Below, in pieces: positions 18,397 to 27,466 of a DNA stretch of 64,000 bases (position 1 is the first letter of the stretch; each line of letters starts with the position of its first letter). Source of the stretch: Legionella yabuuchiae (GTDB lineage: Bacteria; Pseudomonadota; Gammaproteobacteria; Legionellales; Legionellaceae); assembly GCF_900640115.1 (NCBI RefSeq), contig NZ_CAAAIW010000007.1, positions 1 to 64,000 of the forward strand, given 5' to 3'. The translations under genes and the position numbers were made by a program. Under the pieces are notes generated by a model. That model was not told the DNA's origin, did no database searches, and saw only the letters and a program-made list of their open reading frames with translations.

Positions 18397-18829
18397 TAAA
18401 CCACATTTTTTTTTAAATTAAGTGAATTTTGCCTTAATTTTATCATTTTGTCTATATGCTCGATGATATCGGCATGATGTCGACAAGTTAGCATCAAAAT
18501 TATATAGGGTAGGGTTTTTCGTTCCGACGATCCGTAAAAAATACATCCTGAATGTTATGAACAACCGGTGAGTTCGCATGATTAAGTGTAGGCTTAATCT
18601 CATTGTGTATTAAATTAGAGCCGCATGATTTATTTTTTAATACATTTTTCTCGCTAAATCACAACGAGATGCTATGCTTTTCTTGTTGTCCTGAAGTTTG
18701 CCACAAAAAAACGTGTTATCAACGCATGCGGGCTTGTCGTTATAAATGGACTTGTAACGAGCGCATTAGGAGCGGTTATCCGTAACTAAGTAGGAATGAA
18801 CCTATGCGTTATGAAAGGAGGGTAAGTAT
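18397..18829. other. Intergenic region upstream of proA
   Basis: This 433-base gap between aroQ (minus) and the protease gene (plus) carries the promoters of both. The strong ribosome site AAGGAGGG at 18815-18822 sits 7 bases before the proA ATG. I find no credible gene; short frames here lack ribosome sites. Confidence 0.6.
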
Positions 18830-20470
18830 ATGAGCACGAAATTAGTAAACTTTGTCAGCATTTGTAGTATTAGCTTATCGTCTTCAGCATTTTCTGCACA
18901 ACCCATTCTGCTTGGTAATGAGTCGCCCCAATCCTTACAAAAAGATTTCCAGTTGGTTGTTCCTAATATGAAAAAATTCGTCACAACGGACATCAACACG
19001 ATTCAGGTCATGAAGGAGCGCATCGATGAGAATCAGATAAAACATGTGCGAATACAACAAAAATATAAAGGTTATCCCGTTTTTGGGGGTTATGGGATTA
19101 TCCATAATCCAAATTCACTGCAGGGGATTGCGACAGCTTTAAATCAAGGAAATTCTAAGATGACTGGCACGCTCTTTAAAGGCCTAGAAAATGAATTAGG
19201 TAAACCTTCACTTGAATTTTCAGCAAATGCTCAAAAAGCACTACAACACTTTAAGCAAGCTTATGTTGATCAGGATATCCGTGAAGAAGAAGTTATCCCC
19301 TTAGTTTATATCGATAAAGATCATAATGCTCATTGGGCTTATCAAGTCAGCTTCTTGGTCAATTACAAAGATAAAATTCCTTCGCGTCCCACGGCTATTC
19401 TTAGAGCGAATGACTTTACGCCTTTCATCGAATGGAACGATATCAAAACCCTGTCAAAAGCTTATGGCTTAGGGTTCGGTGGTAATCATAAGACCTCTAA
19501 ATATGAGTTTGGAAATGGAAAACCATTGCTTCACATCACTCGTGATCGTGATCTTGGCGTGTGCTTTATGGAAAATGACGGAGTTAAAGTTGTGGATTTA
19601 AAACATGCTCATGGTAGTTTTAATAATGCTCCTATGAAATTTGATTGTCAAAATGCTGATCCAGTCCGACGTAATGCTTACTGGACAGGATACCATGGCG
19701 ATGGATACGACATGGAAAACGGAGCATTTTCCCCAATCAATGATGCTATGTATGCTGGACAAGTAATCAATAATATGTACCAGCGGTGGTTTGGATTAAA
19801 TGCCTTAACCAAAGACAATGAGCCTATGCAAATTGTCATGCGTGTGCATTATGGCGAGGGATATGAAAATGCATTTTGGGATGGAAAACAAATGACGTTT
19901 GGCGATGGTCGCAGTATGATGTATCCATTGGTCTCCTTGGGGGTTGGTGCGCATGAAATTAGCCATGGGTTTACTGAACAACACTCTGGATTGATGTATT
20001 ACGGTCAATCTGGGGGAATGAATGAATCATTCTCGGATATGGCGGCCCAAGCTGCAGAGTATTATTCCGTTCGAAAAAGCAGCTGGGAGATCGGTGGGGA
20101 AATCATGAAAACCGAAAGTGGCATTCCTGCTCTTCGTTATATGGATCTCCCAAGCCAGGATGGGCGATCCATTGATCGCGCCGACCAATATCGCGATGGT
20201 TTAGATGTGCATTATTCTAGCGGCGTTTATAATCGGTTATTTTATTTAATTGCAACTACTCGTGGTTGGAACCCACACAAGGCCTTCCATGTGATGGTTA
20301 AAGCAAATATGGATTATTGGACTCCCTACACCAATTTCGAGCAAGGTGGTTGTGGCGTGATTAATGCCGCATATGACTTGGGATATTCTCCTGATGATAT
20401 TAAACAATCACTGGATGAGGTTGCGATTAGTTATCAAGATTGCCGAGTTGTTTCCTTTAAAGTAACCTAA
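18830..20470 (+). CDS. proA: Secreted zinc metalloprotease (ProA/Msp, M4 thermolysin family)
   Basis: The 546-residue preproenzyme is the Legionella type II-secreted thermolysin-like protease. A signal peptide (cleavage near residue 24, SSSAFSA) is followed by an FTP-type propeptide (~25-210) and the M4 peptidase. Zinc ligands are H375 and H379 in HEISH, with E399 in GGMNESFSD. The downstream active-site histidine is in DVHYSSGVYNR. In L. pneumophila, ProA is a major exoprotease that also processes secreted phospholipases, and a plaA-type gene occurs in this window (58749). The downstream gene order resembles the L. pneumophila proA-dotV segment. Confidence 0.95.
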   Translation: MSTKLVNFVSICSISLSSSAFSAQPILLGNESPQSLQKDFQLVVPNMKKFVTTDINTIQVMKERIDENQIKHVRIQQKYKGYPVFGGYGIIHNPNSLQGIATALNQGNSKMTGTLFKGLENELGKPSLEFSANAQKALQHFKQAYVDQDIREEEVIPLVYIDKDHNAHWAYQVSFLVNYKDKIPSRPTAILRANDFTPFIEWNDIKTLSKAYGLGFGGNHKTSKYEFGNGKPLLHITRDRDLGVCFMENDGVKVVDLKHAHGSFNNAPMKFDCQNADPVRRNAYWTGYHGDGYDMENGAFSPINDAMYAGQVINNMYQRWFGLNALTKDNEPMQIVMRVHYGEGYENAFWDGKQMTFGDGRSMMYPLVSLGVGAHEISHGFTEQHSGLMYYGQSGGMNESFSDMAAQAAEYYSVRKSSWEIGGEIMKTESGIPALRYMDLPSQDGRSIDRADQYRDGLDVHYSSGVYNRLFYLIATTRGWNPHKAFHVMVKANMDYWTPYTNFEQGGCGVINAAYDLGYSPDDIKQSLDEVAISYQDCRVVSFKVT

Positions 20471-20502
20471 GCTCAATCGATAAGAACCTACATGATTTTT
20501 TG

Positions 20503-20538
20503 ATATGATAGCCTTTGTTTAGGCTATCATATTTTTTA
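20503..20538 (+). terminator. Rho-independent terminator after proA
   Basis: An 11-base stem (ATATGATAGCC / GGCTATCATAT) with an 8-base loop is followed by a run of T residues, 32 bases after the proA stop. Confidence 0.85.
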
Positions 20539-20621
20539 AGTATAACGATTTAAATTCTGGTGTTTCTTGTATTGCGGTTTACAATAATTAATGAAATATA
20601 AAATTTTTAGGTAATTTAAAC

Positions 20622-21395
20622 ATGCATTCTTCCAAGCGTACGGTTTCATTAATTACTTACAACATTCATAAAGGATTTGGAGTAGGTAAAGTACGCTTTT
20701 TACTTCCAGAAATGCGAGATGCCATTAAAGAGTTAAATCCTGACTTTGTTTTCTTACAGGAAGTTCAAGGTGAGCATCGTCGCCGTGAAAAACGAATTGA
20801 TGCCTGGCCTGAGACACCACAGTTTGAATATCTCGCCGAAAAAATATGGCCTCATTATGTCTATGCTAAAAACGCAGTCTATCAATCCGGTCATCACGGC
20901 AATGCTATTTTGAGTAAATTACCTTTTGATGCGTTTGAAAACATCAATCTTTCAACGATTAACCGTGCTTCCCGTGGCATTTTACACTGCCAACTTCATT
21001 TGCAAGACGAATGCAAAACCAAAATACATCTGCTGTGTGTGCATTTAGGGTTGTTTAAAGCAGAGCGAACAGAGCAATGCAAAGCCCTAATGGAGCGAAT
21101 CAGTGAAGCCGTTCCAGAACATGAACCGCTGTTAATGGCTGGCGACTTTAATGATTGGCGAATGCATTTATCAAAACCTTTGGAACATGAATTGCAGATT
21201 GAGGAAGCGTTTTACTCTGTTGAAGGACAGCATGCGCGCTCTTTTCCAGCTATTCGGCCATCGTTATGCATTGATCGTGTTTATTTTAGAGGGATGGTAG
21301 TTGATGAAGTTCGATGCTTACAAGGAAAGCCTTGGCGTATGTTATCTGATCATGTCCCGTTGTTTGCGAAATTTTCATTGAAGTCGAATTGTTGA
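20622..21395 (+). CDS. Endonuclease/exonuclease/phosphatase family protein (YbhP-like)
   Basis: The 257-residue protein belongs to the EEP superfamily of metal-dependent phosphodiesterases. Motifs in order are TYNIHKGFG, the metal-binding glutamate in FLQEVQG, GNAILSKLPF, VHLGLF, MAGDFNDWR and the catalytic SDHVPLF near the C-terminus. It most resembles E. coli YbhP. The substrate (DNA, lipid or other phosphodiester) cannot be told from sequence. No signal peptide is visible. Confidence 0.88.
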   Translation: MHSSKRTVSLITYNIHKGFGVGKVRFLLPEMRDAIKELNPDFVFLQEVQGEHRRREKRIDAWPETPQFEYLAEKIWPHYVYAKNAVYQSGHHGNAILSKLPFDAFENINLSTINRASRGILHCQLHLQDECKTKIHLLCVHLGLFKAERTEQCKALMERISEAVPEHEPLLMAGDFNDWRMHLSKPLEHELQIEEAFYSVEGQHARSFPAIRPSLCIDRVYFRGMVVDEVRCLQGKPWRMLSDHVPLFAKFSLKSNC

Positions 21396-21426
21396 AAGAG
21401 AAGAGCTTATGGCTATCCACAAGCGC

Positions 21427-21590
21427 TATACCCGTGATCGTTCAAAATACTTGATTTGTGCTTTTTCTTGATCGGCCTACCGCATTTTAAAAAACTCGCA
21501 AGGGAATGAGCCATTACTCGCTTTTTAAAACGCGGCAGGACAAAAAATAAACGCGCCTAAAAACACGCATTTAGAAAGATCACGGGTATA
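21427..21590. repeat. ~162-bp palindromic element, copy C
   Basis: Terminal inverted repeats TATACCCGTGATCGTTC (left) and GAAAGATCACGGGTATA (right) enclose the nested CGCATTTTAAAAA palindrome. The element fills the gap between the convergent EEP-family gene and the aldolase gene. Confidence 0.85.
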
Positions 21591-21600
21591 TTCGTTGAGT

Positions 21601-22614
21601 TTAAGCTTCTTCCATTTCGGACGTATACTCACCAATGCTCGCTAAGCTATTTAACTTCGCTCGTTTTAAAAGAGCATCTTGTGCGGCTGAAACGTTTTCT
21701 TTCTTTCCTTTCCAAGCGTTCAAACAATCTTCTTGCAATGCTCTTCCATAAGAGAAGCTTAACAACCAAGGTTGCTCTTCAAAGCTGTTGATGGCATTTA
21801 GATTTTCTGTTGCTTGAACTGGACTTTGTCCACCTGATAAAAAGTTAATGCTTGGTACTGCAGCCGGTACATGATTGCGGAATACGCTTAAGGTAAAGTC
21901 AGCAACTTCTTCAGGCGGGCTGAATGGATTTGCTTTTTTACCACTTGTAATCATACTTGGTTTTAAAATAATGTGCTCAAGTGAAACTTGATGGATAAAC
22001 AAGGCATGGAATAATTCATGCAATACCAGTTCGGAAGCTTCAGCGCAATGTTCAATGGAATGATCTCCATCCATTAACACTTCAGGCTCTACAATTGGAA
22101 CAATACCCTGAGCTTGGCAACAGGCTGCATAACGTGCCAGATTTTCCGCGCCCGCTTTTATCGCAGTAAGGCTTGGAGTAAAGTCTGATATAGAGTAGAC
22201 ATTTCGCCATTTTGCAAAACGTACGCCTAGCTTTTTATACTGTTGTAAGCGTTCTGATAACCCATCTAGCCCCTGAGTGACCTTTTCTTCTGTATTAGCC
22301 AATTCAACTAAACCTTTATCCACTTTAATTCCAGGTACAATACCTTTCTGGCTAAAGAGTTGCGGAATGAGTGTCCCTGACTCATCTTTTTGGGTGAGTG
22401 TTTCTTCGTATAAAATAACGCCATAAATGTAGTCTTCTAGATTCGGGGTAGTCGCTAACAGGAGACGATAATCACGCCGGTTTGTTTCGTTGTTTTCGAG
22501 TTCAATGGAAGCAAATCGCTTACCGATAGTCCCCGTGCTTTCATCTGCGGCTAATATTCCTTTCCCTTCCTGTAACATTAGCTCAATGGTGTTGCTCAGT
22601 TCTTCAAATTGCAT
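21601..22614 (-). CDS. fba: Class I fructose-bisphosphate aldolase
   Basis: The 337-residue protein is a Schiff-base (class I) aldolase of the type best known from eukaryotes. It cleaves fructose-1,6-bisphosphate in glycolysis and gluconeogenesis. Visible motifs are GKGILAADESTGTIGKRF, KVDKGL, the FAKWRNVY segment, IVEPEVLMDGDH and the Schiff-base lysine in ILKPSM. The GGQSP phosphate-binding motif follows. No zinc-binding class II motifs occur. An AGGAG site precedes the ATG. Confidence 0.93.
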   Translation of the reverse strand: MQFEELSNTIELMLQEGKGILAADESTGTIGKRFASIELENNETNRRDYRLLLATTPNLEDYIYGVILYEETLTQKDESGTLIPQLFSQKGIVPGIKVDKGLVELANTEEKVTQGLDGLSERLQQYKKLGVRFAKWRNVYSISDFTPSLTAIKAGAENLARYAACCQAQGIVPIVEPEVLMDGDHSIEHCAEASELVLHELFHALFIHQVSLEHIILKPSMITSGKKANPFSPPEEVADFTLSVFRNHVPAAVPSINFLSGGQSPVQATENLNAINSFEEQPWLLSFSYGRALQEDCLNAWKGKKENVSAAQDALLKRAKLNSLASIGEYTSEMEEA

Positions 22615-22709
22615 GGCCTGATTTTCTCCTGTTATTGTTATATTAAATCATCGCACCGGCATCTTTTTTCTAAAAAAACCGTGGTGTGGAATCGGTTATT
22701 TGCTATTGT

Positions 22710-23447
22710 TTATTTTGAAGAAATATATTTCTCCCGCACGATGCGTTGCATGTCAAAGCCTTGATCCTTCAGATAAGCAAAGGATTCGTCAATCATACCT
22801 GGATTACCACAAAGATATACGATATCTTGTTCTGGGTTTAAAGCAAGCGTTGGAAAAGCAGTCTGCACATATCCAGCTCGCTCATGGTTGAATAAATCTT
22901 CTTTCTTTTCGCGACTTAAATGAGCAAAAAACGTTACTCTAGGATGTGCGTTAGCAAACGCTATAAACTCATCGCCATATAAGATGTCTTCGCGTTTTTG
23001 CACGCCTTGTAATATAACAATTTCTAAATGTTTGTTTTCTTCTAGCCGCTTTTTGAGTTCAGGTAACATGGCTCTATAGGGTGTAATTCCCGTGCTGGTA
23101 GCAACAAAAACATAGCGGCTAGGCAACTCATCTTTTAAAATTAAGCGACCAAAAGGTCCATTTATATCGATGGAATCTCCTGGCTTTAAATTGAATAATA
23201 AATCGCTTCCAGGGCCGCCTTCAACAAAGCCTGCTGCAAATTCAATTATATTGTTTTGTTCAGGCACATTAGCGATACTATAGCTTCTTCTCAGGATTTT
23301 GCCATCGCGTTCAAAATGAAGGGTTATAAATTGTCCTGGGATGAAATCGAAGGCAGGGGTTAAAGCGCTTCGAAAAATAAAATGTTTAACGTTAGGAGTG
23401 AGCATTAACGCTTCTTCCAAAACGATTGGAAAAGTTTTGACCGGCAT
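22710..23447 (-). CDS. fpr: Ferredoxin/flavodoxin-NADP+ reductase (FNR family)
   Basis: The enzyme transfers electrons between NADPH and ferredoxin or flavodoxin. I start it at the ATG at 23447 (245 residues, like E. coli Fpr at 248) because the 49 residues in frame upstream have no family resemblance and run toward the dotV start. FAD-binding RRSYSIAN, the NADP-binding FVATSTGITPYRAMLPEL, and YLCGNPGMIDE are clear. It is divergent from dotV. The symbol is given by family. Confidence 0.88.
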   Translation of the reverse strand: MPVKTFPIVLEEALMLTPNVKHFIFRSALTPAFDFIPGQFITLHFERDGKILRRSYSIANVPEQNNIIEFAAGFVEGGPGSDLLFNLKPGDSIDINGPFGRLILKDELPSRYVFVATSTGITPYRAMLPELKKRLEENKHLEIVILQGVQKREDILYGDEFIAFANAHPRVTFFAHLSREKKEDLFNHERAGYVQTAFPTLALNPEQDIVYLCGNPGMIDESFAYLKDQGFDMQRIVREKYISSK

Positions 23448-23574
23448 AAGCAATACGTTATATTTGTAAAAGCTCTCTAATATAGAGAAAAATTTAAACA
23501 TTGCAAGCATTAATTGATATGTTTGCATCATCCAGACGCAGGCTTGCGCTACAAACACAGTATATAATAAATAT

Positions 23575-24102
23575 ATGAATGCTGATATTGCCAAAATGAT
23601 TGCGAATCTAAGCCAATCACTCCTACCGGTTCAAGAGTTAATCACTGGCCTTGGATATTTAATTGGTATTCTAATGATGATGACGGCAATCTCTAAGCTT
23701 CGTCAAATTGCTGACGCTCGCGCCAGTGGGGGTTCGCACGAAAAGGCTTTCGTCCCGCTTGCATATTTCTTAGGCGGCTCGGCGCTTATTTTTTTACCAT
23801 CCGCGGTAACAGTCTTAAGCAACACTGCTTTTGGTACGGGAAATATTTTGCAATATACCAGTTATAATCCTTATGATATCTATAATTCAGTGAGAATTTT
23901 AATTAAAACCGCTGGTCTTATCTGGTTTGTCCGTGGCTGTGTGTTGTTGGTTCATGCCAGTGAGCCGGGGGTGCAGCATGGTCCTAAGGGGCTTGTGTTC
24001 TTATGTGCTGGTGTTATGGCGGTTAATTTTGAAGGCTCGATTGAAGTGTTAAATTATGTGACGGATAGACTATTTAGCTTAAGTAAATCCATAGGCAGCT
24101 AA
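23575..24102 (+). CDS. dotV: Dot/Icm type IVB secretion protein, IcmC/DotE-like (DotV)
   Basis: The 175-residue integral membrane protein has about four hydrophobic spans (near residues 17-40, 60-83, 115-130 and 140-160). It resembles the IcmC/DotE-DotV family of inner-membrane components of the Legionella Dot/Icm effector secretion system. Position supports DotV: in L. pneumophila, as I recall, dotV lies outside the two main dot/icm clusters, a few genes from proA, as here. The next gene follows after 38 bases and may be co-transcribed. The family call is by resemblance and synteny. Confidence 0.75.
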   Translation: MNADIAKMIANLSQSLLPVQELITGLGYLIGILMMMTAISKLRQIADARASGGSHEKAFVPLAYFLGGSALIFLPSAVTVLSNTAFGTGNILQYTSYNPYDIYNSVRILIKTAGLIWFVRGCVLLVHASEPGVQHGPKGLVFLCAGVMAVNFEGSIEVLNYVTDRLFSLSKSIGS

Positions 24103-24140
24103 TGAATTAATTTAGAGAAACGGGAATTTAAGGAGTAATT

Positions 24141-24665
24141 ATGAAATGGAACGCGTGGGGATTATTATTGGCTATATTCTTTACCCCGATCATCTACGCC
24201 GATAATGTGGATGTAATCACACCAAAGATTATGCTTAATCACATTGATACCGTTCGCGCTCAAGAAGAGCTAGGCGATGAGCTTTATTTTGATGTGACTG
24301 TGATCAACGCCAATCAACCCAGAGAATTTTTTCGGATACCCAAGTTCCCCATCCACTGGCCATCGTCATTGAGTTCTAAAATTAAACAAGTCACCTTGTG
24401 GTCGGACCCTCTTAAACCGAATCAGACCGTGATTTTGCTACTTGGTCTTATGGACCAAGACCCAGAACCGCTTAATCCCGATGATTTGATTGGATTGATT
24501 CGAGTGACATTAAAAAATAATAAAGGTCAATTACAAGTTCATTGGACTATCCCAAATCGCACCACGGGTCCGGTTACGATAGCCGGAAAAAAAGGGGATA
24601 TTCAAAAATTTGAATTGTATGGCGAGCAAGGGCAATATGATGTGTATCTTTCCTTAGAGCAATAA
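24141..24665 (+). CDS. Hypothetical exported protein, co-oriented with dotV
   Basis: The 174-residue protein has a signal peptide (hydrophobic core about 4-18, cleavage near IIYA at 20) and a beta-rich mature part with no cysteines. No family recognised. An AAGGAG site at 24130-24135 precedes the ATG. Placed 38 bases after dotV on the same strand, it may be a periplasmic partner or simply a conserved neighbour. Confidence 0.75.
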   Translation: MKWNAWGLLLAIFFTPIIYADNVDVITPKIMLNHIDTVRAQEELGDELYFDVTVINANQPREFFRIPKFPIHWPSSLSSKIKQVTLWSDPLKPNQTVILLLGLMDQDPEPLNPDDLIGLIRVTLKNNKGQLQVHWTIPNRTTGPVTIAGKKGDIQKFELYGEQGQYDVYLSLEQ

Positions 24666-24671
24666 ACTACG

Positions 24672-24953
24672 TCAGTCTTCTTCGCCGCATATTTTTAGAT
24701 CATTGGCTCTGGCGAAATCTAAAATGGCTTGATAAACGTCCGGGCTAGATTCTTTCAGTTTTGGATCTAATAAAACGCATTTGTAACCCTCGTGATTAAC
24801 GCTAGGTTGAAGGAGCGGAGAATAATGGATGCGGCTATTTTTAAACGTAGCCATATTCCCACTCATTCGCTCTGCCCAATCGCTTGGACGAAATGCTTTA
24901 CCTTGAGGGGTAACCCCTTCGATTACAATTTTTTTATCTTTCGATTTCGTCAT
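24672..24953 (-). CDS. DUF3579 family protein
   Basis: The 93-residue protein matches the DUF3579 pattern: IEGVTPQGKAFRPSDWAERM near the N-terminus, YSPLLQPS in the middle, and VLLDPKL before the C-terminus. The family is widespread in beta- and gamma-proteobacteria and of unknown function. It converges on the preceding exported-protein gene with six bases between stop codons. Confidence 0.85.
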   Translation of the reverse strand: MTKSKDKKIVIEGVTPQGKAFRPSDWAERMSGNMATFKNSRIHYSPLLQPSVNHEGYKCVLLDPKLKESSPDVYQAILDFARANDLKICGEED

Positions 24954-25015
24954 TGCTAATGCATAATAAACACAGTATGTTTAGTATAGCACCATACCTG
25001 GTGGTTCTTAAATAT

Positions 25016-25175
25016 ATCTACCCATGATCTTTCAAAATGCGTGATTTATGCTATTTCTTTTTCGCCCTGCCGCATTTTTAAAAACTCCCAAGGGAATGGA
25101 GCCATTACTCGCTGTTTAACATGCGACAGGAAAAAAAGCGCCTAAAAAAAGCATTTTGAAAGATCATGGGTATAT
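25016..25175. repeat. ~162-bp palindromic element, copy D
   Basis: The ends CCCATGATCTTTCAAAATGC (left) and GCATTTTGAAAGATCATGGG (right) are perfect complements. The inner palindrome is more degenerate than in the other copies. It lies in the 482-base gap between the DUF3579 gene and pssA. Confidence 0.85.
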
Positions 25176-25210
25176 CTGTTGAGTTTCGATAATGTATTTT
25201 TTAATTTATG

Positions 25211-25333
25211 CAGGACTTACGCAAAACGCCAGGGTGGGGGCAAAAAATGATTTTAGTAATGTTGATGGTATGTACTAAATGATTTTATTAAAATCATTTT
25301 TTGCGAAGCGACTGAGGTTTAACGTAGGTCCTG
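25211..25333. repeat. Second type of palindromic element (CAGGACTTACG ends)
   Basis: CAGGACTTACG at 25211-25221 is matched by CGTAGGTCCTG at 25323-25333. Further inside, GCAAAAAATGATTTTAGTAA pairs with its near complement at 25287-25305. The 123-bp structure is typical of a non-autonomous transposable element (MITE) or a decayed IS end pair. It has no ORF. Confidence 0.65.
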
Positions 25334-25435
25334 TACTGTTTCAATAGCAGGCATGGCGACGATATGCTAGCATTCAAACCAGGGTATTGCTTTGCATCGG
25401 GAAGAACTAAGTTTTTTTGAAATAAGAGGTTTATT

Positions 25436-26221
25436 GTGGCGAAAAATAAAAGTCATTTGGGCAAAGAGCATCATTCTGGGATTTATCTTTTACCAAATCT
25501 ATTGACCACTTCAAGTTTATTTGCTGCTTTTTATTCCATCGTGGCCTCGATGAAAGGACATTTTGAGTCGGCCGTTATCGCAATTTTTGTGGGTATGATT
25601 GCAGATGGATTAGATGGGAGAATTGCTCGCTTAACCAATACCCAATCTGCGTTTGGCGCAGAGTACGATAGTTTATCGGATATGGTGACCTTTGGGGTTG
25701 CGCCAGCACTGTTGCTTTATAGCTGGAGCCTGCAATCGCTTGGAAAATTTGGGTGGTTGGTTGCCTTTTTGTATACTGCTGCTGTGGCCTTAAGGCTTGC
25801 GAGATTCAATACTCAGCTAAGCTCTGAAGATAAAACACACTTCCAAGGATTGGCTTGTCCTCCAGGAGCGGCAATAGTATCTTCCTTTGTGTGGTTATGC
25901 TATCAGAATGAATGGCGGCATGTGGTAATCGCGTTGATTGCTGTTCTTCTTTCTGTGTTAACGGCAATCCTTATGGTGAGTAATATTCGCTATTACAGCT
26001 TTAAACAAATCGATTTTAAAGGTAAAGTTCCATTTTTATACATTCTTCTTACTGTTATTTTATTCGTGGCAATTGCTGCATATCCCGCATTAGTTCTGTT
26101 TATCGGTTCTCTGATTTATGCCTTATCCGGCCCAACGCAGACGTTAATTGTTTTACAGCGGATGCGTAAACAGCGGCGCTTCGGTGGGAATGGGAAGCAA
26201 AAAGAAGAGTCTGATTCCTAA
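25436..26221 (+). CDS. pssA: CDP-diacylglycerol-serine O-phosphatidyltransferase
   Basis: The 261-residue membrane enzyme makes phosphatidylserine, the precursor of phosphatidylethanolamine. The CDP-alcohol phosphatidyltransferase motif DG-x2-AR-x8-G-x3-D-x3-D is complete (DGLDGRIARLTN...GAEYDSLSD). Several transmembrane helices follow. I infer a GTG start at 25436. It converges on ptsH. Confidence 0.93.
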   Translation: MAKNKSHLGKEHHSGIYLLPNLLTTSSLFAAFYSIVASMKGHFESAVIAIFVGMIADGLDGRIARLTNTQSAFGAEYDSLSDMVTFGVAPALLLYSWSLQSLGKFGWLVAFLYTAAVALRLARFNTQLSSEDKTHFQGLACPPGAAIVSSFVWLCYQNEWRHVVIALIAVLLSVLTAILMVSNIRYYSFKQIDFKGKVPFLYILLTVILFVAIAAYPALVLFIGSLIYALSGPTQTLIVLQRMRKQRRFGGNGKQKEESDS

Positions 26222-26224
26222 GCG

Positions 26225-26494
26225 TTACTCAGGCTCTCCAAAACGATCATTGATTAAGTCAACCAGAGCTTTAGTCATTTCAGCTTCATCGGGGCCATCA
26301 ATTTGCAATGTTAACTCGCTGCCTTTATTTGCGGCGAGCATCATCACTCCCATAATACTTTTGCCGTTTACGGTTTGGGAGTCTTTACTGACCTCAATAT
26401 GGCTTTGGTATCGTGCAGCAGTCGCTACGAACTTTGCAGAAGCTCTTGCGTGCAGTCCGAGTTTGTTAATAATTGGAATCGTAGTTTTAATCAT
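26225..26494 (-). CDS. ptsH: HPr-like phosphocarrier (NPr type)
   Basis: The 89-residue protein has the HPr fold signature with phosphorylated histidine in GLHARASAKFV and the SIMGVMMLAANKG segment. Its location near ptsN suggests the nitrogen-PTS phosphorelay (PtsP-NPr-EIIA-Ntr) rather than sugar transport. No EI or sugar EII gene is in the window. Confidence 0.93.
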   Translation of the reverse strand: MIKTTIPIINKLGLHARASAKFVATAARYQSHIEVSKDSQTVNGKSIMGVMMLAANKGSELTLQIDGPDEAEMTKALVDLINDRFGEPE

Positions 26495-26570
26495 AGCGGC
26501 TACAATGTAGCATGGTCTTATAACCGCTGCAATTGAATTAGCATTTCTTAGCTGGGCTGTTCCATTAAAA

Positions 26571-26663
26571 TGACGTCTTTGCGAACGAAGTGAAGCGATC
26601 CAGATCGACGTGCATTAAACACATCGAGCTGGATTGCTTTGCCATGGCTCGCAACGACGAGTT
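26571..26663. repeat. Imperfect hairpin repeat between ptsH and ptsN
   Basis: The arms contain GAAGCGATCCAG and CTGGATTGCTTTGCC with outer TTTGCGAAC / GCTCGCAACGAC. Repeats with ATCCAG...CTGGAT and 'TTGCGA' ends are common intergenic elements in several intracellular bacteria. There is no coding potential. It accounts for much of the 259-base gap between ptsH and ptsN. Confidence 0.55.
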
Positions 26664-26753
26664 TAGAGTTAGAAAGAGTCAACAATGCTTATAAGTGCAC
26701 ATAAATTTATGATGGGACAGCCGTGCATATCTTAGTGGATTTTAATGAATTTA

Positions 26754-27245
26754 CTAAAATTCTAAAGATTCTAGCTCTCTAATGGTCATTTGTTCGGATG
26801 ATTTGTAAATAATACGGTGCAAGGTTTCATGGTCTTCAGCTAAACGACAAGCTTTACGGAACTCGGGCTTACTAAATTGCGTGATAAGACTTCTAAGGAT
26901 TTGCAAATGTTCTTCAGGATTTTCCTGCGGCCCAATCAATCCAACGACCAAATCTATGGGTTGTTTATCTTCTGCGCCAAAATCAACAGGGTGCTTTAGT
27001 TTGATAAAGCATCCCAATGTGTGATTAATCAGAGTGCTTCTGATATGAGGAAGTATTATGCCATGCCCTATAGCGGTACTTCCTAGACTATCTCGCCGCC
27101 AGAACGCATCAAACAATGATTCGACTTCCAATTCAGGGTGATTTTGATTTAATAGTTGGCTTATTTTCAATAATACCGCAGTTTTGCTTTGCGCTGTAGA
27201 ATCGATACAAATCCGATTCGGATCAAGAAATTTTCGAAATTGCAT
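26754..27245 (-). CDS. ptsN: PTS IIA-like nitrogen-regulatory protein
   Basis: The 163-residue EIIA-Ntr protein is the terminal phospho-acceptor of the nitrogen PTS. The phosphorylated histidine lies in GHGIILPHIR. I use the ATG at 27245 because the family begins near MQFRKFLDPNRI; 30 extra in-frame residues upstream lack support. In enterobacteria ptsN follows rpoN-hpf directly. Here that neighbour pair is 3.3 kb away (30547-32268), split by inserted envelope genes. Confidence 0.92.
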   Translation of the reverse strand: MQFRKFLDPNRICIDSTAQSKTAVLLKISQLLNQNHPELEVESLFDAFWRRDSLGSTAIGHGIILPHIRSTLINHTLGCFIKLKHPVDFGAEDKQPIDLVVGLIGPQENPEEHLQILRSLITQFSKPEFRKACRLAEDHETLHRIIYKSSEQMTIRELESLEF

Positions 27246-27341
27246 AATAATAAATATCAATAAAAGTGAGTTTATTTTACTTGATGTGAAGACAAAGAAA
27301 CAAGGTGAGACGGGTTGGGAATCGGGCAATCGCAAATATCT

Positions 27342-27455
27342 TTAGTTAGCGACGTACAGCGTGAGTGATATACCCAGCAATATCAATAAAATCACATAAA
27401 ATTTGACCAGCGGTTTCATTGAAATTTCGTAATGCGTCTTAGGTACTGAATTCAT
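27342..27455 (-). CDS. Putative 37-residue single-span membrane protein
   Basis: A short frame on the minus strand starts with ATG at 27455, 11 bases after the stop of the ligase gene. It encodes a polar N-terminus (MNSVPKTHYEISMKP) followed by one hydrophobic helix (about 20 residues) and ends at TAA 27342-27344. The spacing suggests translational coupling to the ligase gene. No family recognised and only a weak ribosome site; tentative. Confidence 0.4.
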   Translation of the reverse strand: MNSVPKTHYEISMKPLVKFYVILLILLGISLTLYVAN

Positions 27456-27466
27456 GAACTTATTAA

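Noticed and set aside
18603..18785. Small gene upstream of proA
   Set aside because: Cysteine-rich 60-residue frame without ribosome site or recognisable family; more likely chance frame in a promoter region.
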